From Paracoccaceae bacterium (GTDB taxonomy: Bacteria; Pseudomonadota; Alphaproteobacteria; Rhodobacterales; Rhodobacteraceae), in the NCBI GenBank assembly GCA_020832725.1, contig JAFIEC010000011.1, forward strand, positions 1 to 7,739: 7,739 nt of DNA. The letters run 5' to 3'. Made by a program: the position numbers and the translations under genes. Shown piece after piece: positions 1-5,559 of this stretch (position 1 is its first letter; each line of letters begins with the position of its first letter). Under the pieces are notes generated by a model. The model had not been told where the DNA came from. It ran no database searches and saw only the letters and a list, made by a program, of their open reading frames with translations.

Positions 1-801
1 GGATTCGACGAGATCAACCTGAATGTCGGCTGCCCTTCGGACCGGGTGCAATCGGGCTGTTTTGGTGCGGTGCTGATGGAGCGCCCGGGCCTCGTGGCCG
101 AATGCGTGGCGGCCATGGCCGAGGCTGCAGGACGCAATGGACCCACGATCACCGTCAAATGCCGCATCGGCGTGGATGAGCAGGACCCGCGCGACGCCCT
201 GCCCCGCCTGCTGGCAGCCGTGCAGGGCGCGGGCGTTGGCCGCGTCATCGTGCATGCCCGCAAGGCGTGGCTCCAGGGCCTGAGCCCGAAGGAGAATCGC
301 GAGATCCCGCCCTTGGATCACGAGCTTGTCTACGAGATGGCGGCGGCGTTTCCGGGACTGGCCATCTGCCTCAATGGCGGGGTGACAAGCCTGGCGCAGG
401 CGCAGGCCCTGCTGGCGCGGGGCGGGATCGCCGGAGTGATGGTGGGGCGGGCCGCCTATCACGACCCGGGCGCGGTACTTCTGGGTGCGGACAGCGCGCT
501 TTGGGGCGCACCCGACCCGGTCGCAACGATGCCCGAGGCCGTGGCCGCGATGCGGCCCCATATCGCACGGCATCTGGAGGGCGGGGGGCGTCTGTCGCAA
601 GTGACGCGCCACATGCTGGGGCTGTTCGCGGGCTGGCCCGGCGCACGGGGCTGGCGGCGGGTTCTCTCCGAGGGGAGCACACGGCCGGGAGCGACCCTCG
701 AGGTGCTGGACGCGGCGCTCGCCCATGTGCTGCCCGGGGCGCAGCCGGGACGCGACATGACGAGAGAGGCGGCTCTGGCCCCCGCCCGCGCCTCGGGCTA
801 G
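1..801 (+). CDS. dusA: tRNA-dihydrouridine(20/20a) synthase DusA (5' end outside window)
   Basis: FMN- and NADPH-dependent reduction of uridine to dihydrouridine in the D-loop of tRNA; a cytoplasmic enzyme. The frame is open from the first base, and 266 residues are visible before TAG. DusA proteins are about 330 aa, so roughly 60-70 N-terminal residues are missing. Family landmarks, numbered from the first visible codon: NVGCPSDRVQ at 8-17 (the GCP cysteine, residue 11, is the expected catalytic acid), VKCRIG at 52-57 with the active-site lysine 53, HARKAWLQGLSPKENR at 85-100 (diagnostic for the DusA subfamily rather than DusB or DusC), LNGGV at 124-128 and GVMVGRAAYHDP at 145-156 (FMN phosphate binding). 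The C-terminal helical tRNA-binding region follows, with RHMLGLFAGWPGARGWRR at 203-220. The next gene starts 30 bases downstream on the same strand and may be co-transcribed. The family call is very secure. Confidence 0.97.
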   Translation, partial: GFDEINLNVGCPSDRVQSGCFGAVLMERPGLVAECVAAMAEAAGRNGPTITVKCRIGVDEQDPRDALPRLLAAVQGAGVGRVIVHARKAWLQGLSPKENREIPPLDHELVYEMAAAFPGLAICLNGGVTSLAQAQALLARGGIAGVMVGRAAYHDPGAVLLGADSALWGAPDPVATMPEAVAAMRPHIARHLEGGGRLSQVTRHMLGLFAGWPGARGWRRVLSEGSTRPGATLEVLDAALAHVLPGAQPGRDMTREAALAPARASG

Positions 802-813
802 AGAAAGGGGGCC
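777..813 (+). promoter_or_regulatory. Nested GC-rich hairpin across the dusA stop codon
   Basis: GGCCCCC (777-783) is a perfect inverted repeat of GGGGGCC (807-813). Directly inside it, GCCCG (784-788) pairs with CGGGC (794-798) around a five-base loop. The two arms can therefore stack into a 12-bp all-GC stem, with an eight-base bulge on the 3' side that contains the TAG stop. No T-run follows, so it is not a textbook intrinsic terminator. It could act as an attenuator, an RNA-stability element or a U-tract-less terminator between dusA and the transporter gene. The pairing is visible; the function is inference. Confidence 0.4.
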
Positions 814-820
814 TTGTGAA

Positions 821-831
821 CGGAGCCTCCG
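821..831 (+). promoter_or_regulatory. Ribosome binding site inside a palindrome
   Basis: GGAG at 822-825 is the ribosome binding site for the permease ATG at 832, six bases away. It sits in CGGAGCCTCCG, a perfect inverted repeat with a one-base centre. As RNA it could fold as CGGA/UCCG around a three-base loop, which would partly mask the site. The site decides the start codon; the masking is inference. Confidence 0.5.
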
Positions 832-1659
832 ATGCCATTGCCCCTTCTCGCCGACGCGCTGCCCATGCTGGCGCTGCTTCTGTTCATCGGCGCGCTGGCC
901 GGGGTTCTTGCCGGGCTGCTGGGCGTGGGGGGCGGCATCGTTCTGGTGCCTGCCTTTTTCTATGCCTTCACCGTGCTTGGCTATGACAACCCGCAACTCA
1001 TGCAGATCTGCCTGGCCACATCGCTGGCGACGATCGTGGTTACCTCGATCCGCTCGGTCCTTGGGCATGCGCGCAAGGGTGCGGTGGATTTCGACATCCT
1101 GAAAAGCTGGGGGCCGGGCATCGTTGTGGGGGCGCTGGCGGGCGTTGCCACCGCCAGCATGCTGCGCTCCGAGGTTCTGGTTGCGATCTTCGGGGTGCTG
1201 GCGCTTGTCGTCGGGCTCTACATGGCCCTGGGCCGGTCGCATTGGCGTCTTGGCCCCGAGATGCCGCGGGGCGTCCCACGGCTGGTGATGTCGCCCTCGC
1301 TGGGCTTTCTGTCGGTGCTGATGGGGATCGGCGGCGGCAGTTTCGGCGTGCCGCTGATGACACTCTACAACCGCCCCATACACCGGGCCGTAGCCACGGC
1401 CGCGGGCTTCGGGCTGATCATCGCGGTGCCATCGGTCGCGGTGTTCCTGCTGACCACTCCCCCCGAGGCGGGCAGACCGCCCTTCATGCTGGGCATGGTC
1501 AATCTTGTGGCCTTTGGCGTTGTCATCGCCATGACATTGCTGACCACGCCGCTGGGTGTGCGGCTGGCCCATGCGATGGACCCGACACCGCTCAAGCGGG
1601 TGTTCGCCGTCTTCCTGATCCTTGTCGCGCTCAACATGCTGCGCAAGGTGCTGTTCTGA
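832..1659 (+). CDS. TauE/SafE (TSUP) family membrane permease
   Basis: Predicted inner-membrane permease of the 4-toluene-sulfonate-uptake / sulfite-exporter family (PF01925). Characterised members move sulfite, sulfonates, sulfoacetate or other small organic anions; the substrate here cannot be read. It has 275 aa, normal for the family. The two half-repeats typical of TSUP proteins are clear: GVGGGIVLVPAFF at 31-43 opens the first half and GIGGGSFGVPLMTL at 165-178 the second. Hydrophobic stretches lie near 8-30, 34-50, 60-75, 95-111, 114-133, 153-176, 186-208, 218-238 and 256-273. The ATG at 832 is chosen because GGAG at 822-825 lies six bases upstream; the next in-frame Met codon (865) has no such site. 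It is convergent with the caspase gene, with a ten-base gap (1660-1669). It belongs to a different TSUP branch from the permease at 5560-6291, whose glycine motifs differ. Confidence 0.93.
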   Translation: MPLPLLADALPMLALLLFIGALAGVLAGLLGVGGGIVLVPAFFYAFTVLGYDNPQLMQICLATSLATIVVTSIRSVLGHARKGAVDFDILKSWGPGIVVGALAGVATASMLRSEVLVAIFGVLALVVGLYMALGRSHWRLGPEMPRGVPRLVMSPSLGFLSVLMGIGGGSFGVPLMTLYNRPIHRAVATAAGFGLIIAVPSVAVFLLTTPPEAGRPPFMLGMVNLVAFGVVIAMTLLTTPLGVRLAHAMDPTPLKRVFAVFLILVALNMLRKVLF

Positions 1660-1669
1660 GCGGGCGTCT

Positions 1670-3109
1670 TCAGCGCCCCCCGATTGCCCCGAGCCTCACC
1701 CGCGCGATCGGCCCTTCGGGCACGCAGGCGCCATAGCGTTCAAGGAAACCACGCAGGTCCCCGGGGCTGGGACTATGGCGGATCAGCTCCCATGCTGCCG
1801 CAGCGCCCGTACAGGGATCGGAGGCGAGATCGGCCAGTTCCAGCGCGACAAAACGCGGCACCGGGCCCCTGCGCGTCAGCACAAGTGCCGTGAGCCGACC
1901 ATCGTCAGCCGCCCCCTGAAGCAGCGCGCGAAACGCCTCGGGCGTGGTGACGGGGCGCGCGTTGACCTCGGCCACCACATCGCCCGGGCGGATATCCCGC
2001 AAGGCCGCGGCCGAGCCGGGCAGAACCTCGCGCACCTCCAGCCCACCCGAAGACAGGGCCACCAGCCGCATGCCCAGAACAGCCGCCACCTCGGGAACCG
2101 GAGCGGGCGCAGGCGGGGCAAGCGAGGCCAAACGGTCCTGCGCCAGCGCCACAAGCACCGGGCAGGCGGCATAGCGCTCCATGAACCGCTCCAGCGCGGG
2201 GGTGCTGCGGCTTTCCTCGATCAGGGTCCAGACGGCACGCGCCTCTGCGCAGATGTCCTGGGCTGCCGCAGGACCGGGGACGGGCGTCGGTGCCGCGACG
2301 CTGGGCTGCGTCAGGGCGGCAATCTGGCCCGGGCGAAAGGCAAAGGCCCCGTCGAGCTGGTCGTAATAGGCCGGAAACTGGTCATGGCCGACCGTGCGGG
2401 CAAGGCTGCGCACCTCTCCGCGCACCTCCACGGCCAGATCGCGCACCGACAGGCCCGGCTGTTCCAGCAAGGGCAGCAGCGCGCGGGTAAAGACCGAATT
2501 GGGGTCGGGGTCGTTGTCGGACAACCGGTCCAGCGCGGTCTGGCCGACACCGGCCGAGAACAGGATGAACGTGCCCTCGGGTGCCGCGACCCGCGCCAAC
2601 CCGCGCGAGCCGCCAAGGCTTCGGGTCCCTTCGCGCGGGAAGGGGTTGTTGCGGCAGGCATCGAGGATCAACAGCGACACCCGCGCCCCCTGCCCCCGGA
2701 TTGCGGCCAGAACGTCATCGACCGCAAGGCTTTCGGAGGTGAGCACGAATTCCTCGCCAGGGCTGGCCAGGGGCACATCCGCCGGAAGCAGGAAGTTGCG
2801 CCCGTCGATCTCCACCCCGTGGCCGGCAAAGTAGAACACCGCCTCGTCGCCCTGCGCCAGCCGAGAGACGAACTGGCCCAGCGCCCGCGTCAGATCGCGC
2901 CGGCCCGGGTCGATGATGACATCGGTGCGAAAGCCCGAGGCCTCCAACGCGGCACCCACGGCGCGGGCATCGTTGCGCGCTTTCTGCAGGACCGAGACAT
3001 TCTGATAGGTGTCGATCCCCACCACCAGCGCGTGGCGGTTCGAGGCGCTCGCCCCCCCGGGCACGACGAGCAGAAACGCCAGGGCCGCCAGAAGGAAAGC
3101 GCGCATCAT
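1670..3109 (-). CDS. Exported caspase-family (C14) protein with PDZ-like domain and paired-Cys repeats
   Basis: 479 aa, numbered from the first of two tandem ATGs. AGGGAG lies only three bases from that ATG but six from the second (3106), so translation may begin one codon later. Residues 1-22 are a signal peptide ending in ASA, so the protein is predicted periplasmic. A caspase p20-type domain spans about 24-257: strand RHALVVGI, FYFAGHGVE with catalytic His97, LLILDACRNNPF with catalytic Cys152, and GTFILFSAGVGQ. Next come a Pro/Ala linker, a paired-Cys repeat (Cys287/Cys316), a PDZ-like domain at about 344-415 (GLEVREVLPGSAAAL, IRPGDVVAEVN) and a second repeat (Cys433/Cys462) close to the C-terminus. 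Known relatives are Cys proteases, usually cutting after Arg/Lys or Asp; specificity and target here are unknown. It is the second gene of an operon with the larger caspase gene, seven bases downstream of that gene's stop codon. Confidence 0.92.
   Translation of the reverse strand: MMRAFLLAALAFLLVVPGGASASNRHALVVGIDTYQNVSVLQKARNDARAVGAALEASGFRTDVIIDPGRRDLTRALGQFVSRLAQGDEAVFYFAGHGVEIDGRNFLLPADVPLASPGEEFVLTSESLAVDDVLAAIRGQGARVSLLILDACRNNPFPREGTRSLGGSRGLARVAAPEGTFILFSAGVGQTALDRLSDNDPDPNSVFTRALLPLLEQPGLSVRDLAVEVRGEVRSLARTVGHDQFPAYYDQLDGAFAFRPGQIAALTQPSVAAPTPVPGPAAAQDICAEARAVWTLIEESRSTPALERFMERYAACPVLVALAQDRLASLAPPAPAPVPEVAAVLGMRLVALSSGGLEVREVLPGSAAALRDIRPGDVVAEVNARPVTTPEAFRALLQGAADDGRLTALVLTRRGPVPRFVALELADLASDPCTGAAAAWELIRHSPSPGDLRGFLERYGACVPEGPIARVRLGAIGGR
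1679..1819 (-). repeat. Paired-Cys protein repeat, second copy in the small caspase
   Basis: Encodes residues 431-477 of the small caspase protein. Cys433 and Cys462 are 29 residues apart, with Trp at +7, Ser at +13, Leu at +19 and Phe at +22 relative to the first Cys (AAAAWELIRHS, DLRGFLERYGAC). It matches the other six copies in this window and follows the PDZ-like domain. Confidence 0.8.
1865..2080 (-). other. PDZ-like domain region within the small caspase gene
   Basis: Encodes residues 344-415. The pattern is that of bacterial PDZ domains as found in DegP/HtrA and C-terminal processing proteases: GLEVREVLPGSAAA, then DIRPGDVVAEVNARPV, then a helix TPEAFRALLQ and a final strand ALVLTRRG. 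PDZ domains usually bind exposed C-termini or hydrophobic peptides, so this one may select substrate or partner, or gate the caspase domain. The domain call is from motif pattern; the role is inference. Confidence 0.75.
2114..2257 (-). repeat. Paired-Cys protein repeat, first copy in the small caspase
   Basis: Encodes residues 285-332. Cys287 and Cys316 are 29 apart, with Trp at +7, Ser at +13, Leu at +19 and Phe at +22 (AVWTLIEES, ALERFMERYAACP), followed by the alanine-rich helix ALAQDRLASL. It links the caspase domain to the PDZ-like domain. Confidence 0.8.
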
Positions 3110-3112
3110 GAT

Positions 3113-3118
3113 CTCCCT
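3113..3118 (-). promoter_or_regulatory. Ribosome binding site of the small caspase gene, overlapping the upstream stop codon
   Basis: On the minus strand the sequence reads TAGGGAGATCATGATG. The TAG stop of the large caspase gene (3119-3117) shares two bases with the AGGGAG ribosome binding site. A terminating ribosome would sit on the binding site of the next gene, the arrangement expected for translational coupling. Spacing is three bases to the first ATG and six to the second, favouring the second. Confidence 0.7.
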
Positions 3119-5468
3119 ACTGGATCCAGGACAGGATCCCCGACCGGTTGCACATGCTTGCCATCCGGTTGAAGGCTGCGCTGAACCCCATCAGCGAATA
3201 CCGGATTTCCAGCGGCTCTCCGGTATAGGCGTTGGTGCCGAAGAAACTCAGCTCGCGGCCCGCCCGCATCGCCTTGAAGACATCGCTTCGCGTATAGCGA
3301 CCGTCGTCCGTCATCGCCGGGCGGATCGTGGTGCCATCGAGGCGCAGGTCATAGCGGGTGTTGCCGACCTGCGCATGGAAGGGCCTGTCGGTATCGAAGG
3401 GTACGGGCCACAGGAAGTTGATGTTGATGCTGCGCGGCCCGTCATAGCTGCGACGTGTCAGCAGGCGCAGTTGCGGGGTCTGCCACACCGGGCTGCTTGT
3501 CCAGACCGCGTCCGTATGGGCATAGCAGCCATCACCCGCACGAAACGAATCCCAGTCGGTCAGGCGCTGCAGGGATGCCCGGTCATAGTCGCTTTCGCTG
3601 GAGGGGAGCGGCGGTAGGCGGGGGCTGTAGGACGCGTTCAGCAGCGACCGGGACGCATCGCGGTTCAGAAAGCGGCTGGGCGAGGAAGATCGCACGCGCT
3701 CGCGGTAATAGCGCTCGAGGATCGTACGCTCGGTCTCATGAAGGACGCCGTTGCTCGACGGGTCCCTGCTCGGTGTGAAGGTGGTGTTGTCGAACTGATG
3801 CAGGGCAAGGCGGATGCGCCCCACCTCTGCCCGACTCAGGCCAAGGGACCGCTCCTCCGAAAGGGTGGCACCGGGCGGCTGCAGCGAGGCCAGCCGCGCC
3901 CGGGCAAGCGCCAGCTCGGTGGTGCAGCCCGTGTTGACCGCGATGAACCGCTCGATCCGCGCCCGGTCGCTGGAGTTGCGCAGGCTCGCCCATTCGGTAG
4001 ACGCAGACCGGCAGGCGACCGCACGCTCCAGCCGCGAGGTAGCGCCCGAGCTCTGGACACCGCAATCGGGAAAGCGGGACAGAAAGCCGCGCAATTCCGC
4101 CTCGCTGGGGTTGGGACCGAGCGCGCGATAGGCGGCCTCGACGCCGGAACAGCGCCGCAGGTCCTCCAGCGCGGTGCGCATCAGGCCCGAATGCGGCTCA
4201 CATGAGGGAAAGCGGCGCAGGAAGCCCTCCAGATCGCTGCGCGAGGGGGCGGGACCAAGGTTGGACCGTGCCGCAGCCGCGCCCTCGCAGGCGCGCAGAT
4301 CCTCAAGCGCTGCACGCACGGCCTCGGAATGGGGCGGGCATTCGGGGAACCGATCCAGGAACCGGCTCAGCAACGCCCTGTCGGGACTGGACCCCATCAG
4401 GGCCCGGGCCGCCTCGGCACCGGCGCAGACATCGGGCGCGGGCGGGGCGGTAAGGGCCGCGATCCGTTCTTCGGCCAGCGCCGCGAACAGCGGACATCCC
4501 TCATGGACCCGCACGAACTGCTCCAGAACCAGCAGGCTTCCGGCCTCGCGGACGATCTCCCAGTCGGCACGCGCGGCGGTGCACGGGTCTGCCGTGGGCT
4601 GGGTCAGCACCTGGGGCGCGGGCACGGGAACGGGCACTGGAACCGGGTCGGGGCGGGGCGGAAGCGCCGACAGGTCAAGCGCGGCCATCGGCGGGTTCAG
4701 ATAGATCGACCGAGAGGGCAGCGAGCCATAGGTGAAGGGCTCCTGTCGCCGGCCGGTGGATTGCATCACCTGGTCGCGCACCTTGCGGAACATCAGGCCA
4801 AGCTCGACCCCCGGCTCCGCCAGCACTTCCAGCATGGCAGCGGTAAAGGGGCTGTTGCGCCCGTCACCATCGGCCGCCACCTGACCCGCGCGTGCGGCGA
4901 ACGCCACCAGCATACCGTCAGCCGGCTCCACCCGGGCAAGGCCGCGTCCGACAGAACGCGTGGAATCACGCCGCTCCATGCCGGGGATGAATGGGTTGTC
5001 GCGACAGGCATCGAGGATAACCAGCTTCAGCCCGTCGGCCCGTGACACGGTGCCCAGAAGCTGCGACAGCGAGATTGCCTCGAATTCCACGTCAAGATCG
5101 GTCTGCAGACGCGCATCCACCGGGATCAGCCAGTTCTCGCCGTCCATCTCCATGCCGTGACCCGCATAGAAGATGAGCGCCGCGTCCGCGCCCACGACCT
5201 CCCGGGCGAAACGTTGCAGGGTGCTGCGCATTCCCATGGCGTCCTGGTCCTGCGCCTCGGTGACGCGGAAGCCGAGATCCCGCAGGCGCGCGGCCATATC
5301 GGCGGCATCGTTGCGCGCATTCGGCAGCGCACTGGTATGGGCATAGCTCGAATTGCCGATGACCAGCGCATGGCGGGACTCGGCCAGCGCCGCGCCCGCG
5401 CCCAGCATCGATACAACGGCAATTGCGACGGCTGGCAAGAGCCCGGCAAAAAATCTGGACAACGTCAT
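3117..5468 (-). CDS. Exported caspase-family (C14) protein with five paired-Cys repeats and an IalB-like C-terminal domain
   Basis: 783 aa. The ATG at 5468 is chosen because it starts a clear signal peptide (residues 1-29, ending in ALA) and has GGGGG five bases upstream; a longer frame would run into the neighbouring permease gene. The caspase p20-type domain covers about 31-257: RHALVIGNSSY, IFYAGHGME with catalytic His104, VILDACRDNPF with catalytic Cys155, then FTYGSLPSRSIYL. A Pro/Val linker (about 270-286) leads to five repeats with Cys pairs 296/325, 348/377, 394/423, 440/469 and 486/515. Residues about 541-612 (LGLSRAEVGRIRLALHQF, GVLHETERTILERYY) look like a degenerate peptidoglycan-binding-1 domain. 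Residues about 630-783 resemble invasion-associated locus B proteins: DGCYAHTD, AMRAGRELSFFGTNAYTGE, YSLMGFSAAFNRMASMC, with Cys648 and Cys773. It is a predicted periplasmic cysteine protease of unknown target, and the first gene of the two-gene caspase operon. Confidence 0.92.
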   Translation of the reverse strand: MTLSRFFAGLLPAVAIAVVSMLGAGAALAESRHALVIGNSSYAHTSALPNARNDAADMAARLRDLGFRVTEAQDQDAMGMRSTLQRFAREVVGADAALIFYAGHGMEMDGENWLIPVDARLQTDLDVEFEAISLSQLLGTVSRADGLKLVILDACRDNPFIPGMERRDSTRSVGRGLARVEPADGMLVAFAARAGQVAADGDGRNSPFTAAMLEVLAEPGVELGLMFRKVRDQVMQSTGRRQEPFTYGSLPSRSIYLNPPMAALDLSALPPRPDPVPVPVPVPAPQVLTQPTADPCTAARADWEIVREAGSLLVLEQFVRVHEGCPLFAALAEERIAALTAPPAPDVCAGAEAARALMGSSPDRALLSRFLDRFPECPPHSEAVRAALEDLRACEGAAAARSNLGPAPSRSDLEGFLRRFPSCEPHSGLMRTALEDLRRCSGVEAAYRALGPNPSEAELRGFLSRFPDCGVQSSGATSRLERAVACRSASTEWASLRNSSDRARIERFIAVNTGCTTELALARARLASLQPPGATLSEERSLGLSRAEVGRIRLALHQFDNTTFTPSRDPSSNGVLHETERTILERYYRERVRSSSPSRFLNRDASRSLLNASYSPRLPPLPSSESDYDRASLQRLTDWDSFRAGDGCYAHTDAVWTSSPVWQTPQLRLLTRRSYDGPRSININFLWPVPFDTDRPFHAQVGNTRYDLRLDGTTIRPAMTDDGRYTRSDVFKAMRAGRELSFFGTNAYTGEPLEIRYSLMGFSAAFNRMASMCNRSGILSWIQ
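3876..4589 (-). repeat. Array of five paired-Cys protein repeats in the large caspase
   Basis: Encodes residues 294-531. Each unit is about 46 aa: Cys at 0, an aromatic residue or Arg at +7, Ser/Ala/Pro at +13, Leu/Ile at +19, Phe at +22 and Cys at +29, then an alanine-rich helix ending in RL or DL. Units 2-5 start exactly 46 residues apart (348, 394, 440, 486); unit 1 (296) is separated by 52. The layout fits a two-helix hairpin repeat with one disulfide per unit, sensible for an exported protein. Caspase-type bacterial proteins often carry a similar Trp...Ser...Phe helical repeat without the cysteines; that comparison is from general knowledge of the family. Confidence 0.85.
4618..4655 (-). 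repeat. Short imperfect tandem repeat encoding a Pro-Val linker
   Basis: A run of roughly six-base units (variants of GGGCAC/GGAACG on the plus strand) encodes PDPVPVPVPVPAP, about residues 274-286 of the large caspase protein. It is a flexible or extended linker between protease and repeat array. Such coding microsatellites can vary in copy number between strains. Confidence 0.5.
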
Positions 5469-5473
5469 GCGGA

Positions 5474-5488
5474 CCCCCGGCTTGGGGG
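5474..5488 (-). promoter_or_regulatory. Ribosome binding site of the large caspase gene within a hairpin
   Basis: On the minus strand CCCCC (5488-5484), a five-base spacer AAGCC, then GGGGG (5478-5474) stand five bases before the ATG at 5468. GGGGG is the only plausible ribosome binding site and can pair fully with CCCCC, so the mRNA could hide its own site. The pairing is visible; regulation by it is inference. Confidence 0.45.
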
Positions 5489-5490
5489 AA

Positions 5491-5519
5491 ACTTTTCCAG
5501 AAGCCCGGGTGCCGGTCAA
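5491..5519 (-). promoter_or_regulatory. Candidate sigma-70-type promoter for the caspase operon
   Basis: Reading the minus strand, TTGACC (5519-5514, five of six matches to TTGACA), a 17-base spacer and AAAAGT (5496-5491, three of six matches to TATAAT). Transcription would start near 5484, giving a leader of about 16 bases. The -35 is good and the -10 is poor, which suggests a weak or activator-dependent promoter. It lies in the 91-base gap between the permease stop and the caspase ATG. Confidence 0.35.
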
Positions 5520-5542
5520 GACGCGCCTGCACCCTTGAAGGG
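5507..5542. promoter_or_regulatory. Inverted repeats flanking the candidate -35 box of the caspase operon
   Basis: GGGTGC (5507-5512) and GCACCC (5529-5534) form a perfect six-base inverted repeat bracketing the -35 box at 5514-5519. CCCTTGAAGGG (5532-5542) is a further eleven-base palindrome. They could be operator sequence, or a weak hairpin ending transcription of the upstream permease gene. No T-run follows on either strand, so a standard terminator is not supported. Confidence 0.3.
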
Positions 5543-5559
5543 ACATCGCGCCCCGAAGT

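Noticed and set aside
267..986. Plus-strand frame of 239 codons overlapping dusA and the first permease
   Set aside because: It crosses two well-supported genes in another frame, with low-complexity Gly/Arg/Ala composition.
1660..1669. Possible bidirectional terminator between the first permease and the small caspase gene
   Set aside because: The gap is only ten bases and I found no convincing stem with a T-run on either strand.
1622..3172. Open plus-strand frame of 516 codons across the small caspase gene
   Set aside because: It is antisense to a gene with signal peptide, catalytic motifs and PDZ pattern. The translation is Arg/Gln/Gly/Ala-rich without recognisable domains, typical of the shadow frame in GC-rich coding DNA.
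4329..5045. Plus-strand frame of 238 codons inside the large caspase gene
   Set aside because: Antisense to the repeat array and protease domain; Gly/Arg/Gln-rich shadow with no ribosome binding site or motif.
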